Assembly: GCA_902798105.1 (NCBI GenBank)
Contig: CADBVG010000007.1
Coordinates: forward strand, 97,960-144,786
Direction of reading: 5' to 3'
Length of the DNA: 46,827 bases
Source: an uncultured Eubacteriales bacterium
GTDB lineage: Bacteria > Bacillota > Clostridia > Christensenellales > Aristaeellaceae
Position numbers and translations under genes: made by a program. This document shows positions 31,825-43,488 of the stretch, piece by piece. Each line of letters opens with the position of its first letter. The first letter of the stretch is position 1. The notes below the pieces were generated by a model. That model was not told where the DNA came from and made no database searches. It saw nothing but the letters and a program-made list of their open reading frames with translations.

Positions 31825-34605
31825 TCAGGCAGCCGGTTCATACTCCCCAAAGGGCTGATCCATCATGTCCTCGGGGCCAACGAAGACATTATAGAAATAC
31901 ATCATGCTCTGGGGCGAATTGCTCAGTTCGTAGTTCTTGCCCTCCACCTCCACATGGATTGAAAGGTCGCAATCCTGGGAGAAGTCGCTCTCATTCATCG
32001 CCGAAACGTGGCTGGGGTCCAGGTTGAGCCGCATCGTGAACGTATAGTCAAACTTGCGGGTGGATACGCCCTGCATCTTCAGTTCGGTGTACCGCGTGCC
32101 GCCGACAAAGCCCTCCGTGGGGAACGCGACCACGGCGTCGCTGACCTTCAGGGCCATGTACTTTATGCCGCTGTTGGCCAGCATCCTGTAAACCTCGCCG
32201 TTGAAGTGCCATTCGTAGCTGAACACGTCGCCCATGTTGTCATCCAGATCAGCCTCCAATACCAGCGTGTTCAGGGCATCGCCTTCGGAGGCGTCGTCCC
32301 AGTGCCGCAGCCACGCCGTAAAGGGTCTGTTTTTGCCCACAGGGGCCCCCGCCTCCTGGGCCGAAGCCAACAACAGCGTCAAATCCAGGCGCTCGCCGCC
32401 AACGGTCAGCTGCTCCATCGGCTCGTCGGGAATATCCAGGCTCAGGGCGTCGTACTCCGTGCCCTCGTCCCCGTCGCCGCTGGAATGGGGCAGCTTGGGG
32501 GTGTTGGAACTGTCTCCACCGCCGCCGCCACCGCCGCCGCCTTCATCGCCGGCGTCCTCGCCTTCTTCGCCCTCTTCGCCTTCACCGCCCTCGGCTTCCT
32601 CTGTCGTGTATTCCTCCGAGGTCTTGAAGAGGTTCCCGGCCACATCAGTGACCTGGATCGCACCGGCTTCGAAGGTCTTTTCTTCCTTTTCGGTGATGGT
32701 ATAGCTGCCATCCTCCATGCTGTGCCAGGTCTTGCCCCCGTCAATGGATATCTTGTCCACGCCACTGGCGTTGTCGCTTGCGCTGATGTTCAGCGTATAG
32801 TCTGTCTCCTCGTCGGCCTCTATGGACACCTCCGGCGGGGTCCAGTCCAGTTGGAGGGAATAGCGTTCCGAAGCGCTCACGATGTCCCCAAGCTCGTCCA
32901 GCATGGCGAAGCGCACGGTGTAAACACCCTCCTGGTCGGGGGTATAACTATTGTAGGTAATCGGCACGATACGCTCGTCATAGATGATCGTGGCGTAGGA
33001 CCACTCCTTGCCCTCCGGAATGCCCGACAGCGTGAACTGGGGTTGGGTCCGACTCCATCCCTGTTCCGCGAGGCCGGTTGCCGTGACGACGAGTGCCGGC
33101 TTCTCCCCTTCCCCCTGATCGCCGGGCGCGGTGGATTCATCCTGCCTGACCCACACGTAGAGGTCGGCCTTCTCGCCCAGCGTCGGCATCTGTATGGGCT
33201 GGATCAGCACAGGCTCTGCCACAATGGCGGGATTGTCGACGGAGATGCAGACAGCGTAATTGCCGCCCTTGAACACATCTGTATCCGGCGTCATTACCAC
33301 CGTGGACAACATCTGCAATGGCGCTTGACGGATCATCAGCAGGTTGCCGGTCTGGATGTATACCGTCTCACCGCCGGTCAGCAAAGCGACGATCTCCTGG
33401 AGCGTGCCCCACTGCAGGTCGGTACCCCGCTTGAACCAAGCCTCAGCTTCCATCGGTATCTGCGTACCCGCCCCTTGCCGGGGGGAGTCCATGCCCTCGG
33501 CGTCCGGCGCGCCGGAGACCTGCTCGGTCTTCTCTTCGGTCTGTTTTTCCTGGTTTTCGGGAGCGGTGGCTTGCGCCTCGCCAGTCTCGCTTTTGCCGTC
33601 CGTCGATTCCGGTTGATTGTCGGTCGATGCAGCCTGACCCTCGCCGGTCTCCGCGGGCGCTTCCGCCGCGGCACTCGCGGTATCGGTCTCCCCCTCAACG
33701 GTTACGACGGTTTCATCCTGATCCGCTTCTATAGACGCTTCCGCGTCGGCGCTCTCTGCGCTGCTTGCTTCTACGGCCTGACTTGCCTCTTCCCTCGCAG
33801 GGGCTTCGGGAGTATCCTGCGTCTCAGAGCCATCCGGTTCAATTTCGACTACAGTCTGTTCGTCGACGGCATTGTCCGTCTCTGTATCAGCTGACTGTTC
33901 AGCTTCATCCGAAGCAGCCTCGGATTCCACCGCCTCAGGCGTATCGAGGGTGAGCGTCGCTTCATCGGCGCTGTCTTCTTCCGCCTTCCCGTTATCAGCC
34001 TGTATCTCATCCGCAGGCTGTTCAGGCTCGGGCAGAGGCGCTGCCTTTTCTTCGGTTCGCTGTCCGGGGGTGTCGTCGTCGCGCTTCTCCACCTTGTCCT
34101 TGACGGCCTTTGCGCCATTTTGGAGAACCAGAAGCTTTTCATCCTTCTTGGTAACGATGCGAAGCCTGATCTCCTTGAAGTTTTTCAAAACAGTAAAAAC
34201 ATAATCGTATTCTTTTTCCTCATCCGGTTCCCAGGATATGTATTTTTTATATTTCTTATCCTCGTACTTAATGGACTTTATATCCTTGAGCTTGATCTCG
34301 ATCTTTGCGAATTTCAATATGGTGCTGAGATGAACCTGGCTGTTCTTGTCGAGATCAAGGATATACTCCTTTTCCTTTTCGACTTCGGTCTTTTTTAGCT
34401 TGTTTTTACTGTTGCCTGATTTGCTTTTCTTCGACTTGCTGCCGGAGGATTTTGGCAGCGTCCTACTCGAGCCCGGATTGCTTGGAGACGGATCGGAGAC
34501 GGACCCCGAATCCTTTTCGGCCAGGGCCGACATCCATGCGGAAGAAACCCCTGTTGCACTGCTCAGGCAGAGGCTTAAGACCAGCAAATAGACCAGCTTT
34601 TTCAT
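31825..34605 (-). CDS. Large acidic secreted protein with basic, disordered and Ig-like segments
   Basis: A 926-residue protein of unknown function. The signal peptide is 1-29. Residues 50-170 are very Lys-rich and encoded by noticeably AT-richer DNA (about 34110-34440). Residues 175-375 are low-complexity Glu/Ala/Thr/Ser, probably disordered. Residues 380-480 contain LQWGTLQEIVALLTGGETVYI. Residues 585-660 resemble an Ig-like module (DWTPPEVSIEADEETDYTLN then DNASGVDKISIDGGKTWHS and VTDVAGN). A Glu/Gly linker with nine Gly in a row (668-698) leads to a C-terminal domain (715-926). There is no sortase motif or C-terminal helix. AAGGAGC lies 8 bases before ATG 34605. It is the first gene of the seven-gene operon. 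Confidence 0.8.
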   Translation of the reverse strand: MKKLVYLLVLSLCLSSATGVSSAWMSALAEKDSGSVSDPSPSNPGSSRTLPKSSGSKSKKSKSGNSKNKLKKTEVEKEKEYILDLDKNSQVHLSTILKFAKIEIKLKDIKSIKYEDKKYKKYISWEPDEEKEYDYVFTVLKNFKEIRLRIVTKKDEKLLVLQNGAKAVKDKVEKRDDDTPGQRTEEKAAPLPEPEQPADEIQADNGKAEEDSADEATLTLDTPEAVESEAASDEAEQSADTETDNAVDEQTVVEIEPDGSETQDTPEAPAREEASQAVEASSAESADAEASIEADQDETVVTVEGETDTASAAAEAPAETGEGQAASTDNQPESTDGKSETGEAQATAPENQEKQTEEKTEQVSGAPDAEGMDSPRQGAGTQIPMEAEAWFKRGTDLQWGTLQEIVALLTGGETVYIQTGNLLMIRQAPLQMLSTVVMTPDTDVFKGGNYAVCISVDNPAIVAEPVLIQPIQMPTLGEKADLYVWVRQDESTAPGDQGEGEKPALVVTATGLAEQGWSRTQPQFTLSGIPEGKEWSYATIIYDERIVPITYNSYTPDQEGVYTVRFAMLDELGDIVSASERYSLQLDWTPPEVSIEADEETDYTLNISASDNASGVDKISIDGGKTWHSMEDGSYTITEKEEKTFEAGAIQVTDVAGNLFKTSEEYTTEEAEGGEGEEGEEGEDAGDEGGGGGGGGGDSSNTPKLPHSSGDGDEGTEYDALSLDIPDEPMEQLTVGGERLDLTLLLASAQEAGAPVGKNRPFTAWLRHWDDASEGDALNTLVLEADLDDNMGDVFSYEWHFNGEVYRMLANSGIKYMALKVSDAVVAFPTEGFVGGTRYTELKMQGVSTRKFDYTFTMRLNLDPSHVSAMNESDFSQDCDLSIHVEVEGKNYELSNSPQSMMYFYNVFVGPEDMMDQPFGEYEPAA

Positions 34606-34715
34606 TGATGTGTGCTCCTTGTGATATTTTTGGGCGACCAAGCATACGACCTGATCTGAAACATCGCTTCTTAGACCGCAGAAGTGATGAAAAAGATGCA
34701 TCCGCGCCAAATTTA

Positions 34716-34744
34716 ATGTTATCATTACAAATCGTTCCTGTCAA
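34716..34744 (-). promoter_or_regulatory. Promoter of the seven-gene operon
   Basis: On the minus strand TTGACA (34744-34739), 17 bp, TAACAT (34721-34716) preceded by TGA, an extended -10. The leader of about 100 nt carries an imperfect hairpin (34662-34671 with 34680-34689). Confidence 0.7.
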
Positions 34745-34892
34745 CAGCGCAACAGCTATAAATCGGCTAATTTAATGTAGAAATGTTTTCCGTTTTTTGA
34801 ACATTTTGGGCATGCGGCTCAATGCTTCATGATTGTGTCATTCATGTAACGCCAATAACCGAGGCAAGCAAAAACAGACATTGGTCTGTATC
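34745..34892. other. AT-rich gap without a recognised feature
   Basis: This lies between the operon promoter and the ppdK terminator. It has no plausible gene on either strand; only a short ACAGAC-ATT-GGTCTGT hairpin near 34875-34890 stands out. Confidence 0.4.
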
Positions 34893-34931
34893 AAAAAACG
34901 GTTCCGCTCTATTTGTAATGGAGCGGAACCG
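34893..34931 (-). terminator. Intrinsic terminator of ppdK
   Basis: On the minus strand CGGTTCCGCTC (34931-34921) pairs perfectly with GAGCGGAACCG (34909-34899), and six T follow at 34898-34893. Confidence 0.92.
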
Positions 34932-34974
34932 GCGATTACTATTCGCTTGTTCTATAGCTGACCGCGAATGCCTA

Positions 34975-37605
<2,631 letters not shown>

Positions 37606-37663
37606 GGTTGCTCATCCTCCCGATAAATATAATAAGGCCTATGTTAACCCTTAGCTTCATTTC

Positions 37664-37692
37664 ATTATATACGATTTACCCATTTTTGACAA
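37664..37692 (-). promoter_or_regulatory. Promoter of ppdK
   Basis: On the minus strand TTGTCA (37692-37687), 17 bp, perfect TATAAT (37669-37664), about 60 bp before the start codon. Confidence 0.78.
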
Positions 37693-37755
37693 GGGGGCTT
37701 TCAGTAAATATTTACATGTTTTGCAGCTGTGTTGGTCAATGCTGTGCATTTCCCA

Positions 37756-37784
37756 TTGACTTAATGACAAAAATGAGGCATAAT
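37756..37784 (+). promoter_or_regulatory. Promoter of the DUF512-der-plsY genes
   Basis: TTGACT (37756-37761), 17 bp, CATAAT (37779-37784), about 34 bp before the ATG at 37819. Confidence 0.6.
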
Positions 37785-37818
37785 ATATATGTGGAGAAGT
37801 TTGTAAAGGAAGTCAACC

Positions 37819-39156
37819 ATGTCTCATCTCATTGTATCGGTCGATCCCCACAGCCCCGCCGAGCGCGCGGGCATCCAAGCCGGCGACCGGCTGACGCGCG
37901 TCGACGGCTTGCCAGTCATCGACTTCATCGACTACCAGGCGCTTACCGCCCAGCGACGCCTGACAGTGCAGGTTCTGCGCGACGGCCAGCCGATGGAATT
38001 TGCCATCCGCAAGGGTGAATACGCGCCCCTGGGCCTGAACTTTTCCACCCCGATGATGTCCGGCACCCGGCTTTGCTGCAACAAGTGCCTGTTCTGCTTT
38101 GTGGACCAGCTGCCCGCAAACGCCCGGGAAACCATGCGGGTAAAGGACGACGACTGGCGCATGAGCCTGATGATGGGCAACTACGTGACCCTGACCAACG
38201 TTTCCGACGCCGAACTGGACCGCATCATCACTCGGCACTGCTCGCCGCTGTACATATCCGTCCACGCCACCGACCCCGACCTTCGCGCCCACCTGGTCGG
38301 CACCCCCCGTGCCCGGCGGCTGATGGACCAGCTGAAAAGGCTCTCCGACGGCGGCATCGCCTTTCACTGCCAGTGCGTGCTGTGCCCCGGCATCAACGAC
38401 GGCGAAGCGTTGGACCGCACCATCCGGGAGCTCTCGGAACTGCCCGGCGCCCGGTCCCTGGCGCTGGTGCCCGTGGGCCTGACCGGACACCGTGACGGGC
38501 TGAGCGCGTTGCGGGTCTATACCCGGGAGGAAGCAAAGGCCGTCATCGAGCTGTCCGACAGCTGGCAGAAAAAGCTGCTTAAGGCCCGCGGCACCCGGTT
38601 TGTGTTCCCCTCCGACGAGTTCTACCTCCAGGCCGACGCGCCCATTCCCCCGGACGAAGCCTACGAAGGCTATGAGCAGATCGACGACGGCGTGGGCCTG
38701 CTGCGACTGTTGGATACCGAGTTCAAGGACGCTTGGGAGGCCTTGCCCGACGACCTGCGCCGGGTCACGCCGGGCGGCGCGTCGCTGGCCATCGCCTGCG
38801 GCAAGTCCGCGGCGGCGTTTATTCGGAATATGTTGCAGGATTATCCCGTCGCCGGGGCGAATATCACCGTATACGCGCTGGAAAACACCTGGTTCGGCCC
38901 CACCGTTACCGTGTCCGGGCTGATCACTGGCAAGGACCTGACGGAGCAGATGGCCGGAATCCCCTGCGATGCCATCATGATCACCGAGGTTATGCTCCGG
39001 GACGGCAGCCTGTTCCTGGACGACATGACCCTGGACGAGGCCATCCAACGCCTCGGCAAGCCCGTCGTGCCGGTGGGACGGCGGGGGGAGAACCTGCTCA
39101 ACGCCATACTCGAATTGACGGGCGTCAACGAATTAGGAATGAGGAATGAGGAATGA
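37819..39156 (+). CDS. DUF512 family protein with PDZ-like and radical-SAM-like parts
   Basis: A 445-residue protein. Residues 1-70 are PDZ-like (VDPHSPAERAGIQAGDRLTRVDG). A Cys cluster LCCNKCLFCFVDQLP near residue 88 has CX3CX2C spacing, typical of radical-SAM iron-sulfur sites. DUF512 follows, with TLTNVSDAELDRIITRHCSPLYISVHATDP and, at the end, the GRRGENLLNAILE block. The family is usually encoded next to der in Clostridia, as here; its reaction is unknown. AAGGAAG precedes the ATG. The last residues, NELGMRNEE, and the stop codon come from the heptamer-repeat element, so the natural C-terminus has probably been replaced or extended by an insertion. Confidence 0.9.
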   Translation: MSHLIVSVDPHSPAERAGIQAGDRLTRVDGLPVIDFIDYQALTAQRRLTVQVLRDGQPMEFAIRKGEYAPLGLNFSTPMMSGTRLCCNKCLFCFVDQLPANARETMRVKDDDWRMSLMMGNYVTLTNVSDAELDRIITRHCSPLYISVHATDPDLRAHLVGTPRARRLMDQLKRLSDGGIAFHCQCVLCPGINDGEALDRTIRELSELPGARSLALVPVGLTGHRDGLSALRVYTREEAKAVIELSDSWQKKLLKARGTRFVFPSDEFYLQADAPIPPDEAYEGYEQIDDGVGLLRLLDTEFKDAWEALPDDLRRVTPGGASLAIACGKSAAAFIRNMLQDYPVAGANITVYALENTWFGPTVTVSGLITGKDLTEQMAGIPCDAIMITEVMLRDGSLFLDDMTLDEAIQRLGKPVVPVGRRGENLLNAILELTGVNELGMRNEE

Positions 39157-39305
39157 GAAATTGTTGTTGAAATCCTTCGGATTTCTGTGATATAGATTGC
39201 GTGTCTGCATACCTCATCAATCAAACAAATCCGCAGGATTTGCGACGCGAAGCCAGCCCTTTAGGGCACCGCCATTCCTCATTCCTCATTCCTAATTCCT
39301 CATTA
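39130..39305. repeat. Heptamer-bounded inverted-repeat element, copy 2
   Basis: GGAATGA-type 7-mers (39131-39157) face ATTCCTC-type 7-mers (39273-39304). Inside are GAAATCC-TTC-GGATTTC (about 39169-39185) and CAAATCC-GCA-GGATTTG (about 39226-39242), plus an AGCCCTTTAGGGC palindrome. It lies between DUF512 and der in the same transcription unit. Confidence 0.75.
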
Positions 39306-39325
39306 ACCTAACGGAGGTTACTACT

Positions 39326-40654
39326 ATGACCAAGCCCCTTGTCGCCATCGTCGGCCGGCCGAATGTCGGCAAGTCCACCTTCTTCAACCAGATGGTGGGC
39401 AGGCGCATCGCCATCGTGGAGGACACCCCCGGCGTCACCCGCGACCGCGTGTACGCCGACTGCGAATGGCAGAATTATAAATTCACACTGATTGACACCG
39501 GCGGCATCGACCCCAACAGCGACGACCCACTGCTTGCCCAGATGCGCCGCCAGGCCGAAATTGCCATTGAGACCTGCGACGTAATCCTGTTCTTCGTGGA
39601 CGGCAAGGCCGGCATGACCGCCGACGACGAGGACGTGGCCGACATGCTGCGCAAGTCCGGCAAGCCGGTGATGCTGGTGGTGAACAAGATCGACAACATC
39701 AAGTCGATGGACAACATCTATGAGTTCTACAACCTGGGCATCGGCGACCCCATCGGCGTATCGAGCGTGAACCTGCTGAACTTCGGCGACCTGCTGGAGG
39801 AGCTTTGCAAGCTGTTCCCCGACCCTGACGCCGAGGACGAGGACATCGGCGCGATACAGATCGCCGTGGTGGGCAAGCCCAACGTGGGCAAGTCCAGCCT
39901 GGTCAACCGCATCCTCGGCGAGGAGCGGGTGATGGTGTCTGACATCGCCGGCACCACCCGGGATGCCATCGACACCCGCTTCACCGACGACGGCCAGGAC
40001 TTTGTCATCATCGACACCGCAGGCATCCGCCGCAAGCGCGCAATTGAGTACCAGTCGCTGGAGCGCTTCTCCATCGTGCGGGCATTGGCCGCCATCGACC
40101 GCTGCGACGTGGCGCTGATGCTGATTGACGCCACCCAGGGCGTCACCGAGCAGGACAGCAAGATCGCGGGCTACGTGGACGAGAAGGGCAAGGCCGCCAT
40201 CATCGTCATCAACAAGTGGGACGCCGTGGAGAAGGACACCAAGACCATGGACAAGTTCATCAAGGAGGTCCGCGAAAACCTCAAGTTCATGGCCTACGCC
40301 CCGATCCTGTTCATCTCGGCACTGACCGGCCAGCGGGTGAACAAGGTGCTGGAGGCCGTGCGCGCCGCCCACGCCGAGGCTACGAAGCGGGTCACCACCG
40401 GCCTGCTCAACGACATCCTGGCCGACGCCCAGGCCGCGCTGCAGCCCCCCGCCACCTCCGGGCGGCGCCTGAAGATCTACTACGCCACCCAGCAGGCGGT
40501 ACAGCCCCCCACCTTCGTGATGTTCGTCAACGACCAGACCCTGATGCACTTCTCCTACGAGCGCTACCTGGAAAAGCAGTTCCGCAGGGCCTTCGGATTT
40601 GAAGGCACACCCCTGAAGTTCATACTCAGGGAAAGGAAGAAGAAGGAAGAGTGA
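39326..40654 (+). CDS. der: Ribosome biogenesis GTPase Der (EngA)
   Basis: A 442-residue protein with two tandem GTPase domains and a C-terminal KH-like domain, required for 50S ribosome assembly. Domain 1 has GRPNVGKST, DTPGVTRD, DTGG and NKID. Domain 2 (from about residue 176) has GKPNVGKSS, DIAGTTRDAIDT, DTAG and NKWD. The KH-like part begins about residue 350 and includes KIYYATQQAVQPPTFVMFVN. GGAGG lies before the ATG. Heptamer-repeat elements flank the gene on both sides. Confidence 0.98.
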   Translation: MTKPLVAIVGRPNVGKSTFFNQMVGRRIAIVEDTPGVTRDRVYADCEWQNYKFTLIDTGGIDPNSDDPLLAQMRRQAEIAIETCDVILFFVDGKAGMTADDEDVADMLRKSGKPVMLVVNKIDNIKSMDNIYEFYNLGIGDPIGVSSVNLLNFGDLLEELCKLFPDPDAEDEDIGAIQIAVVGKPNVGKSSLVNRILGEERVMVSDIAGTTRDAIDTRFTDDGQDFVIIDTAGIRRKRAIEYQSLERFSIVRALAAIDRCDVALMLIDATQGVTEQDSKIAGYVDEKGKAAIIVINKWDAVEKDTKTMDKFIKEVRENLKFMAYAPILFISALTGQRVNKVLEAVRAAHAEATKRVTTGLLNDILADAQAALQPPATSGRRLKIYYATQQAVQPPTFVMFVNDQTLMHFSYERYLEKQFRRAFGFEGTPLKFILRERKKKEE

Positions 40655-40658
40655 TTGA

Positions 40659-40812
40659 TGAATTAGGAATTAGGAATGAGGAATGAGGAATTGTTGATGA
40701 AATCCTTGCGGATTTCTGTGATTGGAAGCCCACGCCTTTGTTCCTCACCAAATCAACAAATCCGAAGGATTTGCACCGCCATTCCTCATTCCTCATTCCT
40801 CATTCCTCATTA
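40659..40812. repeat. Heptamer-bounded inverted-repeat element, copy 3
   Basis: GGAAT(T/G)A 7-mers (40660-40691) face ATTCCTC 7-mers (40780-40811). Inside are GAAATCC-TTGC-GGATTTC (about 40699-40716) and an AAATCC-GAA-GGATTT hairpin (about 40757-40771). It lies between der and plsY. Confidence 0.75.
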
Positions 40813-40843
40813 AAAAATATCTCCTCTCTGGAGGTGAAACACA

Positions 40844-41494
40844 ATGGCATGGAAAATCATTCTTGCCGCGGTCATCGGTTACCTTTTGGGCTGCATTCCC
40901 TCGGGTGTGATGATCTCCAAGGTCTTTGGCGTGCGGGACATCCGCAAGGTCGGCAGCGGCAACAGCGGCACCACCAATGTGCTGCGCACCCTGGGCTGGC
41001 TGCCCAGTGTGATGACGCTGGTGTGCGACTGCCTGAAGGGCTATGTGGCCTGCCTGATCGGCCGTCAGCTGGGCGGCGACGCGGGGATGCTGGCCGGCGG
41101 CCTGTGCGCCATCGTCGGCCACGACTTTCCCGTCTTCATGGGCTTCAAGGGCGGCAAGGGCATCGCCACGTCCCTGGGCCTGATCATCGCCATCAACCCC
41201 TGGCTGGCGCTGGCGCTGCTGGCGGTGCAAATCATCGCCGTGGCGCTGACCCGGTACATGTCGGTGGCCTCGCTGATCACCACCGTGGCCTTTCCCATCC
41301 TCGTAATCTTTACTGAGCGGGGCCGGGAGAACTTTCCGCTGTTCCTGGGCGCGGCCTGTATCGCCTCGGCGCTGTCTCTGTTCGGCCACCGGGGCAACAT
41401 CCAGCGGCTGATCCGGGGCGAGGAAAACCGCCTGGATTTCGTGAAGATCGGCAAGGTCTCCGAGAAGGTCATGGAGAAGATGAAGAAGAAATAA
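40844..41494 (+). CDS. plsY: Acyl-phosphate:glycerol-3-phosphate acyltransferase PlsY
   Basis: A 216-residue membrane enzyme that makes lysophosphatidate, the first step of phospholipid synthesis in most Gram-positive bacteria. Its three conserved cytoplasmic motifs are present: VGSGNSGTTNVLRTLG, GHDFPVFMGFKGGKGIATSLG split by a helix boundary, and HRGNIQRLIRGEENR near the C-terminus. There are about five membrane helices. GGAGGTG precedes the ATG. Following der is the usual Clostridial order; the expected gpsA does not follow here, and a REP cluster does. Confidence 0.95.
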   Translation: MAWKIILAAVIGYLLGCIPSGVMISKVFGVRDIRKVGSGNSGTTNVLRTLGWLPSVMTLVCDCLKGYVACLIGRQLGGDAGMLAGGLCAIVGHDFPVFMGFKGGKGIATSLGLIIAINPWLALALLAVQIIAVALTRYMSVASLITTVAFPILVIFTERGRENFPLFLGAACIASALSLFGHRGNIQRLIRGEENRLDFVKIGKVSEKVMEKMKKK

Positions 41495-41507
41495 CCTGCA
41501 TGAATCC

Positions 41508-41606
41508 GTAGCAGCGACAACCTGCCGCCAATACGACGGCCCGGTCGCCACCTCTACATGCACAGAGCCTCCCGCAGCCCTGTAGCGGCGGCGCCCGCGC
41601 CGCCAT
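41508..41606 (-). repeat. Cluster of GC-rich REP-like palindromes
   Basis: On the minus strand, units at 41532-41508 and 41606-41581 match the TGGCGGC...GC(C/T)GCTAC frame seen at 2389-2464; the 41581-41606 unit is nearly identical to 2389-2414. A weaker unit lies between them (about 41533-41558). The cluster fills the plsY-xylB gap. Confidence 0.6.
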
Positions 41607-41663
41607 GCACAATAACGTAAATCAATGGCGAATTTCACATACACAGAAAGGAAGTCGAACCCC

Positions 41664-43199
41664 ATGAGCAAGAAGTACCTGATCGGCCTGGACGTGGGCA
41701 CGTCCGGCGCCAAGTGCATCATCGCAAACAGCGAGGGCACCGTCGTCGCCTCTTCCACCCAGTCCTACCCGCTGCATACCCCCAAGCCCGGCTGGGCCGA
41801 GCAGAACCCTCAGGACTGGTGGGAGGCGGTGGTGCGTGGCCTGAACGTGATCCTGAAGAAGGCGAAGGTCGATCCCGCCGAAATCGTCGGCCTCAGCTAT
41901 TCCGGCCAGATGCACGGCCTGGTGGCGCTGGACAAGGACAACGAGGTCATCCGCCCCGCCATACTGTGGTGCGACCAGCGCACCCAGGCCCAGTGCGACT
42001 GGATCACCGAGAAGGCCGGCGGGCTCGAAGGCCTGCTGAAGTACACCAACAACCGTATGCTCACCGGCTACACCGGCGGCAAGATCCTGTGGCTGCGAGA
42101 CGAGGAGCCGGAGAACTTCAAGCGCATGAAGAAGTTCGTCTGCCCAAAGGACTACATACGCTTCAGGATGACCGGTAAGCTGGCCACCGACGTGTCCGAC
42201 GCCTCCGGCACCGGCCTGTACGACACGAAGAACCGCTGCTGGAGCGATGAACTGATCAAGCTGGCCGGGCTGAGCAAGTCCATCTTCCCCGAAGCCCACG
42301 AATCCACCGAACTGGCGGGCAAGGTGACCAAGGAGGTCGCGGCGCTGACCGGCCTGCCTGAGGGGCTGGCCTGCTACTACGGCGGCGGCGACGCGGTCAT
42401 CCAGACCACCGGCGCGGGCCTGGTGAAGCCGGGCACACTGGGCGTAGTCATCGGCACCAGCGGCAATGTGTCCATGGCCATCGACCACTTTGAGGACAAC
42501 CCCAACGGCGATTTGCAGATGTTCTGCGGCAACGAGCCCGGCCTGTGGCTGTCCTTCGGCTGCACGCTGACCGCCGGCGGCGCGTACAGCTGGTACAAGG
42601 ACGAGATGTGCGGCCCCGAGGGCTTTGTGGGCAAGCAGATGGGCCTGAGCGCCTTCGACGTGATGGGCAAGATCGCGGAGCACTCCGTGCCCGGCGCCCA
42701 CGGCGTGGTGTTCACCCCCTACCTGACCGGCGAGCGCTGCCCCTACCCGGACCCGAACGCCCGCGCCTCGTTCTACGGGCTCACCCTGGGCACCAAGAAG
42801 GCCGACATCACCCGCAGCGTGATGGAGGGCGTCACCTATTCCCTGAAACAGCTGGTGGACATCTTCGGCAATTTCGCCCACAATGAGAAGGTCTACACCT
42901 CCGGCGGCGGCAGCGTCAGCCCGCTGTGGCGGCAGATGCAGGCCGACATCTTCGACCTGCCGGTCTACACCATGTCCGCTGCCAACGAGGGCGGCGCCTA
43001 CGGCGCGGTCCTGGTGGCCGGCGTGGGCGCGGGCGTCTGGGAGAACCTGGGCGAAGCCGTGAAGGTCATCAAGGCCGAGACCAAGACCTTCCCCGACCCC
43101 AAGAACCAGCCCGCCTACGAAAAGACTTACCAGATTTACAACATGCTCTACCACGCCCTCAAACCGGTGTACGACAAGAGCGCCGAATTGGGCTATTGA
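41664..43199 (+). CDS. xylB: Xylulokinase (FGGY family)
   Basis: A 511-residue sugar kinase. It has the N-terminal phosphate-binding GLDVGTSGAKCIIA, the substrate-side SGQMHGLVALD motif, WCDQRT, the ATP-domain GVVIGTSGNVSMA, YLTGERCPYPDPNARASFYGL and, near the end, TSGGGSVSPLWRQMQADIF. Length and motifs fit D-xylulose kinase, which feeds xylulose 5-phosphate to the pentose phosphate pathway; other FGGY substrates cannot be excluded. ATG 41664 has AAAGGAAG about 9 bases upstream; an upstream ATG at 41625 lacks one. No xylA is adjacent. Confidence 0.9.
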   Translation: MSKKYLIGLDVGTSGAKCIIANSEGTVVASSTQSYPLHTPKPGWAEQNPQDWWEAVVRGLNVILKKAKVDPAEIVGLSYSGQMHGLVALDKDNEVIRPAILWCDQRTQAQCDWITEKAGGLEGLLKYTNNRMLTGYTGGKILWLRDEEPENFKRMKKFVCPKDYIRFRMTGKLATDVSDASGTGLYDTKNRCWSDELIKLAGLSKSIFPEAHESTELAGKVTKEVAALTGLPEGLACYYGGGDAVIQTTGAGLVKPGTLGVVIGTSGNVSMAIDHFEDNPNGDLQMFCGNEPGLWLSFGCTLTAGGAYSWYKDEMCGPEGFVGKQMGLSAFDVMGKIAEHSVPGAHGVVFTPYLTGERCPYPDPNARASFYGLTLGTKKADITRSVMEGVTYSLKQLVDIFGNFAHNEKVYTSGGGSVSPLWRQMQADIFDLPVYTMSAANEGGAYGAVLVAGVGAGVWENLGEAVKVIKAETKTFPDPKNQPAYEKTYQIYNMLYHALKPVYDKSAELGY

Positions 43200-43213
43200 T
43201 CGAAAGATAAGAG

Positions 43214-43246
43214 AAGAGGCTGTCACAAAAAAGAGGCAGCCTCTTT
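43214..43246 (+). terminator. Terminator hairpin after xylB
   Basis: AAGAGGCTG (43214-43222) can pair with CAGCCTCTT (43237-43245), or the inner AAAGAGG-CAG-CCTCTTT (43230-43246) can form instead; only three T follow. Both options sit 15-30 bp after the xylB stop. Confidence 0.55.
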
Positions 43247-43435
43247 AGGAAATACCGCATAATAAGGGTGGTTGGCTGGCGAGTGAATTTTCCGTCATGC
43301 GCGCCTGCAAATTTCGCAGGCTTGCTGGCGGCAAGTCAAGGAAGACAATTACTGTGAGTGGATTTTTCGTTGCGCCAAGGCGAAGACCCGCAGGCTTGCT
43401 GGCGGCAAGTCAAGGGGATTCAACGCAGACACAGC
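43246..43435 (+). mobile_element. Degenerate composite of MITE fragments
   Basis: It begins TTAGGAAATACCGC, then GGCTGGCGAGTGA, matching the left half of the copy at 46671. Two partial repeats of CGCAGGCTTGCTGGCGGCAAGTCAAG follow (near 43315 and 43389), separated by a TTTTTCGTTGCGCCAAGGCGAAG stretch, split here only by my wording. No right terminal repeat is recognisable, so at least one deletion or nested insertion has occurred. The gap holds no gene. Confidence 0.5.
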
Positions 43436-43488
43436 GGAAAAGACGCCACAGGATTGTCTATATTTGGGTTGAATAGTATAATACGCCG

